In this document: in pieces, positions 23,501-36,000 of the stretch
How the letters are laid out: each line of letters opens with the position of its first letter
Numbering within the stretch: the stretch's first letter is position 1
Assembly (NCBI GenBank): GCA_013398055.1
Contig: VZRS01000377.1
Span: 1 to 64,000 of the forward strand
Direction: 5' to 3'
DNA length: 64,000 bases
From: Ifrita kowaldi
Lineage: Eukaryota; Chordata; Aves; Passeriformes; Cinclosomatidae
Program-made: the position numbers and the translations under genes
The notes under the pieces: generated by a model
Told to the model about the DNA's origin: nothing
Databases searched by the model: none
The model's input: only the letters and a program-made list of their open reading frames with translations

Positions 23501-26500
23501 ATCCCAGTTTGGTGCAGATGCAGGGAGTGAACACAGTGTAAGACTGTACTACCCAATATGGTGTGGCACTGATGAATTAATGTCACAACAAAGTACATGT
23601 GCCACTGCAACGTGTTCCCTTCCAACTGTTCTCCTATTTCCAGGAAGATTAAGCCAAAACAAACCTGAGACACTCAGCAGCTGTCAGCTCTGCAAACGCA
23701 GTGTGCAATCTTCAAGCACAACTGCTTCACTTCCTTCTAACCTGAGCCTGCAGTGAGCAAGAAAGGAGCTGTTTACCTTTCAGCAAAGCCGTCCTTGTTG
23801 AAGAAATCTCCCTGCAGGAGTTCGGCGCAGGACGGTCGCTTGTCTGGGTCAATCTGCAAGCACTCCTGTCAAACCAATGTGAACATGAGGACGCAAACAC
23901 ACCGGGAATTAAACGAAGGCGTTGGCATGTCTGAGTGAAAGATCCCTGCAGGACATGCAGTGACCCCTCCAGGCCTTGCAGGTGACTGGCTGAGTGCCCC
24001 CATCACCCTGGACTGGAGCTGTGGTATCCTCACAGCCCTCACCAAGCTGCCAACACAAGCAGTTGCTCACTGCACGGGGAGCTGACAGAAAGGCACTTTA
24101 GCAGCCCTGTACTCAGCTGCACAAGGTGAAGGACAGGGAAACAGAAACATTCACAGGAAACAGTCAGTCAATTACCTTGGCTAAATCCAGCGCGGCAGCA
24201 GGGAGTTTGGGATAGCGTTTCTCCAGGGATTCGAGCTCCTTCACCTCAGGCAACTTCATGCCAGCAAAGAGAGGGTTTTTATAGAATAACTCCTGTTGTC
24301 TTGGAATTAAGTTACCTGGAATCACGCAAACAAAGCAACCACATGGAAAAATACAGGACAGTGAAACATTTGAGAGGCTGAAATGCTGGGTCAGCACTGC
24401 GGTAAGGGCTACAGTCTGGGTTGTTATCTTCCCACCCATCAAAACAAATCTGAGCCCTTCATTCCTGAGCAAGCATGAGGAGCCCGAGGGGCTCTTCTTA
24501 CCTAGGCACTTGGTGATATGGAAGAGCTGGTCAATGTCTGAGTCTCCAGGGAAAAGGGGCTCTCCTGTAAGCATTTCTGTTATCAGGGAGCCAATAGCCC
24601 ACACGTCCACAGGCCTGGGGAGAAAAAACACCACCACCGCAGCTCAGCACAGCTTCATCAATCCAAAGGCTGAGCCAGTGCAGAAGATGGAGCACCCCAT
24701 CCATGCTCCCCACAGCCCTTCCCAGCCTGGCAGGCCAGACTCACCTGCCATACTTGCTATCCCCCACCAGCAGCTCCGGGGCTCTGTACCAGCGGGTGGC
24801 CACGTAGTCCGTGTAAACTTCCCCGGAAGTTGCCAAGGGCCGGGCAAATCCAAAGTCACAGAGTTTCACAACTCCTGACTGGGAAACCAGTATGTTTTCT
24901 GGCTTAATATCCCGATGGATTATCTGCACAGAGAAAAGCAAGTCAGGGCAAATTCTCCATTTGTACGTAGCAAACTGGCTGGCTCAGAAAAAATTGTAGC
25001 TTTTTTAATTGTAGAAAATTACAGGTTAAATACAGAACCTCTCATTTCAGACACATTTATTTTATGTATCTCTTTGTACCTCCCTTCCTTTTCAGACAAA
25101 GCTCTATTTCTCTAAGTTTAAATATATATAAATACAGAGCTATATCCTTCTGTATCTATTAATTTTAGCTCCAGAGCTGATTTCTTGCACATACTTACAT
25201 TATGGCTGTGACAAAAGGCAATTCCTCTCATAATCTGAAATAAGTATTTCCGAACCCTGTTGTAGTCCAGTCCATTGGGAGAGGCCTCAAGGTCATCAAG
25301 CACTGTGTGATCCACAAATTCAAATACCAGGTACCACCGCTTCTTCTTTTTACACACGTCCAGCAGGTTCACCAGATTCTCGTGCCTGAGTTGCTGTGAT
25401 AAAATAGGGAATGTTTAGTGAGGGAAAACACTTACTTAGGGAAAACTATGAAGGGATACTTTTAACTGCAGCCCAGCTGGGACACTAGCAAAAAAAGCAA
25501 TTTGAATAAAAAGAGGAAGAAAAAGCAGCTGTGTTTTCTAGTTATTTTGTCATCATGGTCCCAGCAGACAAGAATCCACCTCCAACTTGTTACCCATTTA
25601 TCACACACCAACGCAAAAGGCCGTGCTACAGAGCACAGTCATTTATTAGCTGGAGCCTGGCAGGGAATCATCACCGGAGGCTGCCTGGAGACAGCACCAG
25701 AGCCGGGGGATGTGACTGAGGGAGATGCAAAAGGACTGCAGAGCACAGGGCATTGTAGGGGAAACTCTGCCAGTGCAGAGGCAGTGCCAGCCAACCTGCA
25801 TCTGTGTCTGCCCAGATTTCTTAGAAGGTCTCACAAGAGAAGAATTTTTAAAGGACAATCAATAAGAGAAAAAGCTCTTTTCCCAATAATTATTTATTCC
25901 CAACATAGGAGACCTGTTCTTCTGTGCTGTTTTGCTGTTTTCAGTCACAATTAAATTTCTCCCCAAGTTCAAGAGAAAATTTAAAACCAAGGACTCCCAG
26001 GGAACAAGGGAAGGAACTATAAAGAGACTAAATCTCCAGGTATTTATTTCCCCTGTGAGAGGCCACTCTTCCTGAGCTGTATATGGAAATGTTCCCCTTG
26101 CTAAGATTCCATTCACCCAGTAAAACAAGTTAATTCCCAACACACCTGGGTGGTGCTCAGTAACTCAGTAACCCGGTGAGCCTGGCCAGTGGAGCAGGTA
26201 CAATCCAGGCTCACACAGATCCACTTTAAAAGGTTTGAAGGGATAATGCATGGAGCTGCTGGCTGCGTCTCAAGCTCCAGCACATACACTTCCACTAACT
26301 TTAATTCTGTAGCTCTTGCAGTGATGGCAAATATCACTTTTTCCCCCCTTCAGAGCACAGGGACTGTAACCGGCAGACTTAGGAAGAGACACTTGTGGCA
26401 GCCAAGAGAACAGGATACAAGTTTGCCGGTATTCCCACCTCTGGAACACCCCACACCACATAAACAGCCTGGATGCCCTCCAAGTGTAACAAGATTTTCC

Positions 26501-27568
26501 TTCCTTTTTTTCACGAGACACATCACCTGTGTCCCAATGTTTAAAACTTCCACATGTGCCCGTGCACAGGGACAACCCGTGCCAGTGCCTCACCACCCTC
26601 ACAGGGAATATTTTTTCCTGATATCCAATCAAAACCTACTCTCTTTCAGTTTGAATCCATTCCCCCTTGTCCTTCCCCCTTTCACCACAATAATGACACC
26701 AGGCAAATCCTGCACTCCAACAGCAAAGGACACCATGCCAGCTGGCTCCCACCTGGGGGCTACACATGGTTCAGGGAATCTGACAGGAGTCTTTCTCCAG
26801 CCCCTTGCCTGCCAGGAAGGTGCCATGAATAAAAGAAAATAAAGGAAAACTTTCCTAGAAGCATTTTTCCATCTCAGGCGACACCGGCACCCCCCAGTCC
26901 GCTTAGTGTCACACATTCAGGTCACCATTCACCCGCAGGCTTTAAAAGGTCAGCGTTTCTTTAATTTTCAGCAAATTCACAGCCGCAAAAGACAGGAATT
27001 CGGGACAGCGGGACAGCCATCACCAGGAGGCAACAGAGACCGCGTCCCATTCCCAGCGGAACGCCGGGCACATCAACAACCTTTTCTAATCCAGGATTCA
27101 CCAGGTGTATCCAGCACAGCGCTCGGGCAAAGGGGAAAGCAGCTCTGCAAGGCTACAGCACTAAAGGTTACATTAATCTAGCACGGCTTGGCCGCACACA
27201 GAAATTCAACCAGGGCCCAAGCGAGTCCCTTTTGGCTTGGGTTTTGTTAGTGACACTTTGGAAACGCTGACCAGAGGCTGACAAGCCGCTGTGCTGCGAC
27301 ACAAACTGAGCGAGGAGCTGAAACAGGAGCCGCGAGTTTAAACACAAAACCATTAAAATTTAAGCACAAAACTGCCGAAAAGGGGTCCCGCCAGCCTCAC
27401 CTTGAGCAGTTTGATTTCCCTCAGGGCTATTTTCCTCACCGCCGCGTCGTCGTCGCTCTCCAGGAACTTCTTGACGGCCACGATCTGCCCGTTCTCCCTG
27501 TTCCTGCACTTGGTCACCACCCCGTAGCTGCCTTCCCCCACCAGCCCCAGCACCTGGTACTTCTCCAT
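20544..27568 (-). CDS. CDKL2: CDKL2, cyclin-dependent kinase-like 2 (serine/threonine kinase)
   Basis: CMGC-group kinase of the CDKL family. Twelve coding exons, in transcript order: 27401-27568, 25199-25393, 24745-24923, 24502-24614, 24176-24315, 23777-23865, 23157-23283, 22242-22513, 21978-22068, 21112-21196, 20895-21001, 20544-20603. Lengths total 1,626 bases with consistent phases, giving 541 residues. Visible motifs are the Gly loop GEGSYG (11-16), Lys33 in AVKKF, an alpha-C motif RKIALRE (45-51), HRDIKPEN (124-131), DFG (144-146), activation-loop TDY (159-161) and APE (169-171). All catalytic residues are present. Residues after about 290 form a low-complexity, Lys/Ser-rich tail. The last three exons give a C terminus (KADVRLPELNHLPEL, then PKVEH and TAG) resembling the longer human tail, so the protein exceeds the 493-residue human form. 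Start: the ATG of MEKYQVLGLVGEGSYG. Confidence 0.94.
26560..26695 (-). mobile_element. CR1 LINE fragment, inverted
   Basis: Decayed minus-oriented CR1 3' segment: gccagtgcctcaccaccctc, attttttcctgatatccaat and cattcccccttgtcc. It lies in CDKL2 intron 1, and the tail is missing. Confidence 0.7.
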
Positions 27569-27760
27569 GGCCGCGGCGGGAGGGCCCGGGCCGTGTGGAA
27601 GGGACCGGGCCGGGATGCAGGGACAGGACCGGGATGGAGGCACCGCGGACGGCGGCGGTTCCCGACCCAACGCGCCGTTACCGCGGCAACGGCCCGCCGC
27701 AAAGCGCGGCCGAGCCTCGCCTGTCGCGAAAGGCGCGTGGAAGCCTGCTCGGCTTATAAA
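27569..27760 (-). promoter_or_regulatory. CDKL2: CDKL2 CpG-rich promoter
   Basis: A short, strongly CpG-rich block surrounds the CDKL2 start codon and first exon, with no TATA box. It includes the RFX X-box at 27677-27690. The gene on the other side, AP1AR, starts 2.2 kb away on the opposite strand with its own CpG island. Confidence 0.6.
27677..27690. promoter_or_regulatory. RFX X-box motif
   Basis: GTTACCGCGGCAAC is a two-half-site X-box: it matches GTNRCC, a 2-base spacer, then RGYAAC. It is about 110 bases upstream of the CDKL2 ATG, the usual position for functional X-boxes. RFX factors drive ciliary genes, so this suggests CDKL2 expression in ciliated cells. Confidence 0.6.
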
Positions 27761-29480
27761 AAGGCCTTGTAAAATATTTTAAAAATAAAACGTTATAAAC
27801 GCTGTTTTCTTAAAGCCGCTAGGGCACGTAAGGGAGAAACGGATAAGCAACCTTGTGTCTTGTGCGGTGGAGTGAGTGACATGTTAAAAACCCAGCTTGA
27901 ATCCATGTAATGACTGTTCCGTGTGCTGTTGGGAGGCTGCTGATGTTGCCAAGGATAAACCGTGAAAAAGGCGGAATAGTTTGGTTTCAGATGTCTGTGC
28001 CAGTGCCCTTACTGTGCAGTTTATCTTAAAAACTTGGCGCTGTCTGCACATGTTATTTGCAACTTAACACCAGGCATGAACACGCTCCCTTTAAGAGGAA
28101 GGAAAGCTGAAGCATCTGTATGGGTTTAATGACGGACACTTCAGCCAATATATTCTTAATCCAGCATCCTCTTGTTCTTTCCATCCAGTGATGGATGTAG
28201 CAACCCATGGTGGTCTTCTGCTAACACTGACTTCTCATGTTCTGGGCAGGAGTGGCACGGCAGGACACGTGTAGGAAAACACCACCAGGAACAAACTGCC
28301 AAAACAAAGGCGTTCCGCACAGATATTCCCAATATTCTCTACTCAGTTTGGTGGCCTCTATTTCACAGCTGCGGGTACTGTGGAAAAAAAGGTGTTCGAT
28401 TTCTCTGAAGAAATTTATGAACACCTGCCAGGCTGGAATACTGCAACATTCCTCTTTGGGAAAGGAGCAGTATATACCTTGCCAAAATGTCTATTTCCTG
28501 GAAAACAGTGTAATGAGGCATCATATATCCCAATAATATTTTCTGGAACCTTCATTGTGTTCCTCCTGAGTCGCATCGATATGCATCACCTTCTGTAATT
28601 AATTCCTGGTTGCTTTTATGTCTCCTTCACCCTCATTCCCTCTCCCTACATGCAATCACTGTAATGCACCTTCCCAGGCTGACCTCACATTTCCAGGGAA
28701 AGAAAAACATTGGAGTGTGGTTGGCAGTGATTTATTATATTCCTCCTACCTTCTACTGCTCATCACTGTTGTAGCAAGTAGCTCCTCTGGGTCCTGGCAT
28801 CTGTCCTGTGCTGCTAATGGAGAGATGACTTGGAATCCAATTAACTCTTCCACTGCTGAGATACTTTTGGATCTGTTAAAAGAAAGGAACAAGCCACATA
28901 TTTGTAATGTCACCATTAACTTACCATGGACAAGGGGGAATGGAGTCAAACTGAAAGAGAGTAGACTGCATATAAGTTGGATATTAGGAAAAAAATCCTC
29001 CCTGGGAGGGTGGTGAGGCCCTGGTTGCCCAGAGAAGCTGTGGCTGCTGCATCCCTGGAAGTGTCCAAGGCCAGGTTAGACAAGGCTTGGTGCACCCTGG
29101 GATAGTGGAAAGCGTCCCTGCCCATGGCAGCGGGTTGGAACGAGATGGGCTTTGACGTGCCTTCCAAACCAAGCCATTCCTCGATTCCGTGATTCTGTGT
29201 TTCCACGTGTCAGTGTGGTGCTGTGAATTAAAAAGCCAGCGAGACCAAAGAATGAGTGAGGAACCTTGCTAAACCACACAGTGCCTGTGCTCCAGGTACG
29301 TCCGGCAGCCTTTTGGTACCTCGATGGCACGGACGCAGTCCAGGCTTGATAACTGGGGAGACACCCCTTTCCCCCCTCATAGTAACACGGACTTTGAACG
29401 GGATTCCTCTCCTTCAAAACGCGATTACTGGCGATGCTTTTTCATCCTGACCACGGGAACCCTGGAATATTTTCCTCCTT
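27761..29480. other. CDKL2-AP1AR intergenic interval (synteny junction)
   Basis: Head-to-head interval joining two blocks that are far apart on human chromosome 4. It contains one CR1 3' end (28930-29205) and otherwise unrecognised AT-rich sequence with short open frames and no recognisable exon. Confidence 0.5.
28930..29205 (+). mobile_element. CR1 LINE 3' fragment
   Basis: Plus-oriented CR1 3' end: tggatattaggaaaaaaatc, gggagggtggtgaggccctgg, ttgcccagagaagctgtgg, ccctggaagtgtccaaggcc, and the tail ccattcctcgattccgtgat. It lies in the CDKL2-AP1AR junction interval. Confidence 0.88.
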
Positions 29481-29489
29481 TTAAACGCG

Positions 29490-30080
29490 GGCTACCGTGA
29501 GATGATCCCACCTCCCGGGGCCACGGGAGAAGCCAGGTTTGGGGCGGGATTCTGCCCGGCTGGGACGGTCCCGGCAAGGGGCGGGCTGATGTCGCCGATG
29601 ATGCCGGTGCCAGGGGCGGTGCCGGCGTTCGGGGCGAGCATCGCCCGCCCCTGCGCAGCCATGAGGCTGTGCCGGCCCTTTGTTCCCGGGGGTCCGCGGC
29701 CGCCCCTCCGGACGGCCGGGGCGGCCTGAGCCCGCCGGGAGGGAGGAAGAGCTGTTCCCACCAGGATGCGATGGGGAACTGCTGGGCGCAGTGGTGCTGC
29801 GGGCTGTTCTTCCGGAGGGATCCCGGCCGGATCCAGCGCGGCGGAGGGTGAGCAGGAGCCGCGGCTGCCCCTTTCCCCTCCCCGGGGCGGGGAGGTGCCG
29901 GGTCCGCCGGCTCCGCCTTCCCCGTGGGGCAGGAGGGGGTGACAGGGTGGGGAGGGGATGCGGGTCTGGGTGCGCCCGGTGCCCCTGGCCCGTTCCCTTC
30001 GGGAGCCCCAGCATCCCGGGCGGATGGAGCCGCCGGGAGCCCGTCGGGCTCCGTGCGGTTTGTGCGGTCGCGGCTAATGC
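29490..30080 (+). promoter_or_regulatory. AP1AR: AP1AR CpG island / promoter
   Basis: About 600 bases with abundant CpG and high GC content, framing AP1AR exon 1. No TATA box is evident. A palindromic CTGCGCAG lies near 29653, resembling half of an NRF1 site. Confidence 0.65.
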
Positions 30081-33000
30081 ACTTCCAGGGTCACCGGCCC
30101 CTTACCCCTGCCAGCGCTGGTGTTTTTCCGGCAGGAGATGCTTAGAGAGGTTTTTCAGGTCACTTGCCAAAACCTGTGCAGGCGGCCGTGCTTGTGCAAA
30201 AGATGGAAAAACACCCGGTTTTCTGCAATGTGATCTCGTCTTCTCTGTGAGTCAGAGGCTGAGACGCTGTTGGGATAAATCAGGAGCAGAATGGTTCCCA
30301 TGAACTCATATCTATCGCAGAGTGGTTCAGACGAAATCTCTCGGAAACGTGTAACAACCTGTTTCATTCTGCAACAACCAGTTCATGGAAAAGCACTGTG
30401 CAAACAGGAAATGCTTGGGGTTTTTTCATATGCTGACCAGTATTGGATACCTACGTAACACTTATTTTTGAGGTATTAGGACAGAAATCGTTCTCAGCAG
30501 ATATGCCGAGCATTTTACATGATGCAAGCTCGTGGCCTCTTACTTCACATCAGCGCTGGCAGGCGAGTCTCACCTCCTGAAAGGCCTTCCAGACAAGCTG
30601 CTTCTCGGAGACACGGGTGAAAAACCAGGGCAGTGCATGTAGAGGATACCTGCTTGTATTTTTAGTACTCCACCAGAGGGGATGAGAACACCTCCCATGC
30701 CTTGACAGCTGGCACTGAAGTATCAGTTTGCTGTGCTTTGAGAGCACCAGGCAGTACTTGAAAGTTTCTTCCTGCACATGTGTGTTTTGCTGAGTCTCCT
30801 TTCACAGGCCAATCCCCTTTTTAGAGCAGGCAGGGTAGTGACAGTCCCTGCGTGTGTTAGTCCAGTACCAGGCTGTCCTTACCAGGGAAATAAATCTTAC
30901 TGCCTGCTGTTACGTTGTCTAATTGTTCAGGTGTTGCACAACCTGCAGCGAAAGTCTTAGGAATATAAAATGTACAGAGAGCTGCTGGCATGTGTTTCAG
31001 ATCAGATTCGTTTTCCAGGTGCGGCGGTAGTTTACAGAGCACTATCAGAGCATTGAGCCATTGATGTTATTCTCCTTCCTCTGAGCAGGGAATTGTATTA
31101 AAACCAAAAACTGTAAAATGTATCTTATTATAAAGTTCGTAAGTTAGATTGATACCACATTGTCCACATTTGGCTATTTCTGGAACACCATAATGTAAAA
31201 ATGTAGCTTATCAACTTAATGATTATTTTAATCACTCAGATCCTCCCCCCACGCCAGCTTTATCATTTTTAGATGCTCCAAGATTTGACTGCAAGGAATA
31301 AACTCCTAATTAAACAACTAAGTATAGAGTTTTTAATAAGTGTTGTAATATCCTGCAAGATTATAAGTTGCCTTTGCTTGGAATTGTGCTTAATATATAT
31401 ATATATGGATGGAGTATGTATGTATATATATGTATGAAAAGTTAATCTCTTTAATAGCTTCAGATCTTGAAAGATTAATCTGACTGTCTATAGGTCCTGT
31501 GACCTGTCAGCTGAACTGTACAAGCTATCCAACCAAAAAGATTCTCAAGTCTTAGAAAATAATAGAACAGTAGAGCTTAAAGGAGAATAATAAAAGGTGT
31601 AAACATTTTCATAGGTCGCTGATACTTCTCTTGAAGTTTTGTATAAGGGTGAAGCTGATGGGTCTTCTATTTGTGTCCTTAATGACCTCATGCTTCTGTA
31701 TTTCTGGGATTTATGGGCTCAAACTCTGGCACAGAATTAGGTTTTCTGAGACTGAGTCCCTGTCCAGCAAGCAGCTGAAAGAGTAGCTCTTCCTTCCTAG
31801 AGGTGTCATTGCTGTTGGGCTGTTTGTGATTATACTTCGGGAGCTTGCACTGCATTTAGTTCATTGTTCAAGTCCTGCAGCTAAACTGACTGCAGCTCAA
31901 GTGTCTGGGAAGTTGGAAATAATTTACCTAAAGCCTGGTGCTGCAAACTGGAATGCCACATCTGTTAACAGCGTAGATAGTCCTGGAACAATTTCCTGCT
32001 ACAGTGTTATTAAATGAGATCCTTTATGGTATTGGCTCCTACACACCAAATTACAGAGAAGGGGAGCAGTGAAATTGCTCTAAGTTTCGTGCCACATGTC
32101 CCAATTATCCTTGTCATGTAGTGCATAAATTTGGGTGGCCTTTCCGCTCTGGTTTCACAGCAGTGAATCCTCTGGAAACGGCTCTTTAGTGGCAGGAAAG
32201 GTTGTGCAACAAGGAGCCAGTGGGTAGTGCAACAAGTTGCCAGGGGAGACGTTCCCTAAACTGGCTTCCAAGGAAAAATGAGATGGAGATGAAATACGAT
32301 ACGGTTAAAATAATTCAGGCTTTGGCTGGTGTGTTGCTTTTATTATTGTCAGAGTAGGTGTTGGTTGCAAGTGCTGAACGATCTTTTGTGCAAGTATAGA
32401 AATCCCTGAGGCCCTGGGTTTATTCCTTGTACCAGTCAGCACTTGCAACTGGAAACCCTGGTTTTTGAAACAGTTCGATGAAATGGATGTTGTACTGAAG
32501 AGTGTTTACATTAGAATGCTCTTCTGGACCGTGGCCAAACCTCCTTGGCTAGGTAAAAATGTATTCAGGTAACTTAACACTGTGTTGGGTTTTGTAAAGG
32601 ACGGGGCTAACTGTCCTCTATAAAAGCATTAAAATAAAACAGGAAGAATTCTGATTAAAGAATCAAGGAAGAAACCAATTCCCTGTATAAAATTAGAGCT
32701 TGAATTTTTTTTTTTTTTTTTTTTGGTAGTTTAAAAGTATTGCCTTGATCTCTCACTGGATGTTCTTCTCTGAGGCTCAGCCTTCTAGGTGTGCCAAGCT
32801 ATTAAAATAAAATGTGTTGTTTAACACTGATGATGTACAAGATGCCAGGAAAGCGTTAAGTGCCATGATGAGCAAGAGCATTTTCAGAAATTGCCTGGAA
32901 CAATGTTTTTTTCCAGGAAAAATGTATTAAAGGGATTGCAGAACATGCTAATAGTCTGTAAATGTCAAGTCCAGCATCCTGACAAATGATTTCATCTCGC

Positions 33001-36000
33001 AAGGGTTTTAGTTTTTTCCCCAGTTCTGCAGAAGATGTTTACATGCTTTTGCCTCTTCCTACTGTAGTGGCAATGCAGAGCCCAGGTTAATAAGTCAATG
33101 TGTTTCATACGTGAAGATTTTGTCATTATTTTATATTTAACATATTTTTAAACCTATTTTAAATTCTCGGGCTCACTTATTTTCTGCTGTGTACTGAAGA
33201 TTCTTCTGTAGTCTAACTGTAAACTTATTTTTCCAGATCCAAGTATTTTAGAACATGTTCAACAGGAGAACACTTCACTATAGAGGTGAGTGCCTACATT
33301 TTTAGCGATTTAAGGAAAAGCGGGAAAAGCTGAATCCTAGCAAGGCCTTTAACACTTTTTGCAGCTTATGAACACTGAAACATTCTGGGATATTCCAGCC
33401 CAAACTGATGCTGCACTGGGTGGCAAGAGAGTGGTTCTTACTGCACCTCAAAAATTAATGTATCATTTGGAAAGGAGTATCTGTGGTGTTCCGATGCTCA
33501 TCAGCAGAGCATTCCACAGGCTGCTTGTTGCATCTCCCCTCTGCTGTGTTGGGATTTTGCTGCTTGTCTAAGTGCAGAGTATTCCGTTCGTGATTGCAGG
33601 ATCACGAATCAGGTTGTACAAAAAGACTCTGATGGGGCTACCTTATAGTTTGCTGCATTTGCAGTCTACTTTGTTCACTGCAGACGTCCTTTCTCAGCCT
33701 CCAGATATAACCCCTTTTTGCCAAGGGTAGTGTAAGGTTAACCAGGAATAACCTGGTTTACTTGCCCTGAGTGTTCCTGTGCTCTGGAAGTCCTAGACCA
33801 GCCAGATTGCCCCCATTACTGAGGATAACATCAATTATTGTAATTAATGCTTCGGCTGTCGAGAAAGGGCTCAGATGTGTACGGCGGGGGAGATCTGTTT
33901 TGGTGCGGAACTTCCCATTTTGAGAGAGTGTTCCTGCCACAGAAATATGACAGGGAAAAGGAGGTATTGTTCTCCTCCCAAACTGTTAGGTCAGTAAGGA
34001 GTCTTGCTGTAGGTACTGACCTCTGTGTCTGTGTCTGATGGACGGACTAGATTTAAGATTACTATACTGAAAACAGTACAGAGAATTTCTATTTGCCTTT
34101 TTTTTTTTTAATGTGACAGTTGAACTTCTGCTGGATGAGTTTGTGCAGCTTAGAATGCTTGCTTTTTCATTTGGACTCTTCTCCTTTTAGGAAAATGTAA
34201 TGTTTAAGACAAGAAACATTGGTAAGAAGATAGGGCCAGCTCTAAAAATAAAACTCCTCTGAAAGTAGGGGCTTTCATAAATATTGTTACAGTCCCACTG
34301 TTAGAATTGGAGTGATGTTTTTACAAGACACATTAAACATGCAATCATATTTGCTGTATGTCTTTAGTGACTTGTTACACTGAATTGTAAAAATTATTTA
34401 TTTCTTTCTCTCTGCAGTTTGAGAACCTGGTGGAAAGTGATGAGGTGAGTACTTGGGGCACCGTGTGAAACCTGCTCGTACATTCCGTAAAAATGGTTCC
34501 GAGATCTGAATCTTCCTCCTATTTTAAGCTGAGTTGTAGACTTAAATCACGGGGTTTTTTTTACTTTCAGTTTTCCTTGTGCTAGGAGTATGAACTTAGG
34601 ACTTTGGATAAAGATTTAAGAGAAGAGATTGGTTTTGGGGAGTATGGGAAATAAGCCATTAAGGAAGGGGGCACTATGGACTTTGGGAAGAAAGAAGAGA
34701 AGAGGTGGGGGGAAAAACTGTGTTTGGGAAGACTTAAAGGAGAATTTGCTCCGGATACAACTCTTGCATAAGACCCAGCAAGTGCCGTCAGACTGAGAAC
34801 ATAAATGGAGCTGGGTTGCTTTGCTAAGGAAAGTTTTGGAAGTGCTCTGTCTTTACAAAAATCAGACTTTTCTTTTTTATTTATTTTAACAGGGGGAAAG
34901 CCCAGGAAGCAGTCACAGGTAAGACTCTGAGACTGAGGACCTCTCCTTCCCTCTGCTCTGCCACTGTGAATATTAAACAAAAGGAAGTAAGGGAAAAACA
35001 AGGGACAAAAACAACTAAGGAAGAAAAAGTGAGACTTAGACTGCAGTGATGGTAATGGTTCTATTCCAGTAGTTCTGTTAGCAAAGATGGTTTTGCAAAT
35101 ACACTGTCTATAAAGATACAAATAATGTATGTTGTGAGAGTAAGGACAGACAGCATTGTCCGGAGTAAACTGGAACTTTCAGGAGGAAGAGGCCACAGGC
35201 ACAGCCTGTTGGACCTGCATTAAAGGACCGCTCAGGAAAGACCACATGGATATGTTAAAGTGCAAATGAGGGTTGTCGTGCATGAATAATAGATGGAGCT
35301 TTTCTGTGTTTCTCCCGTGCTCCCAGACCTCTGACTGAGGAAGAAATTGCAGACCTGAAAGACAGACACTACGACTCCATTGCTGAAAAGCAGAGGGTTG
35401 TTGATCTGAAGCTTCAGTCAGAGGTAAGTGGTTACAGTGACAGTAGCGATAGTTTTCCTTCCAAAACTGTTAGGATCAGCCATGGACACCAAGAGATTCC
35501 ACTCATATAAACTAAACAATTGGATTCTGTTCATCAGTTAGCATCTTTTAGTCCACAAGATTCCTTCTTTTTAATAGCCTCTTAGCTGAAAAATGGAATG
35601 AATAGACCAGATCTCTTGAATTTGACCCTTTCTTTAATGCAAGACCAGATAGGGAATATTCTTGATTCAACTTTTCTGGTGCTCAGTTTTCTCCATGACT
35701 TTTCTTAAGGCAAAAAACCACATAATCTGTTGTTCTGTTTTAGTGATGCAGCAGTTAATGGAATATGATGTGGAATACAATGTAGAACTTGAATGAACTT
35801 TAATCAAGTGCCAGTGAATTATGGAACTGAAAATGTTTAAATCTTTCACTGTGCAGTTCATAATAAAATAGAAAAAGCATTACAGCAATTCACTAATAAT
35901 AAATGTTTATTCAATAGTTACCTAAATTTCTTGGGCTGTCTGGTTGGGGGGAGGGAAGCTGTTAAATTCAGTTAATGCTTTAGCTGTAGTCGATTTTGTT

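Noticed and set aside
29680..30303. 207-codon plus-strand frame over AP1AR exon 1
   Set aside because: It is a CpG-island frame of Arg/Gly/Pro type. The real AP1AR frame, starting at 29771, is supported by the MGNC anchor and a donor at 29848.
34582..35121. 179-codon minus-strand frame in AP1AR introns
   Set aside because: It crosses an AP1AR exon in antisense and consists of Ser/Phe-rich translation of polypurine sequence.
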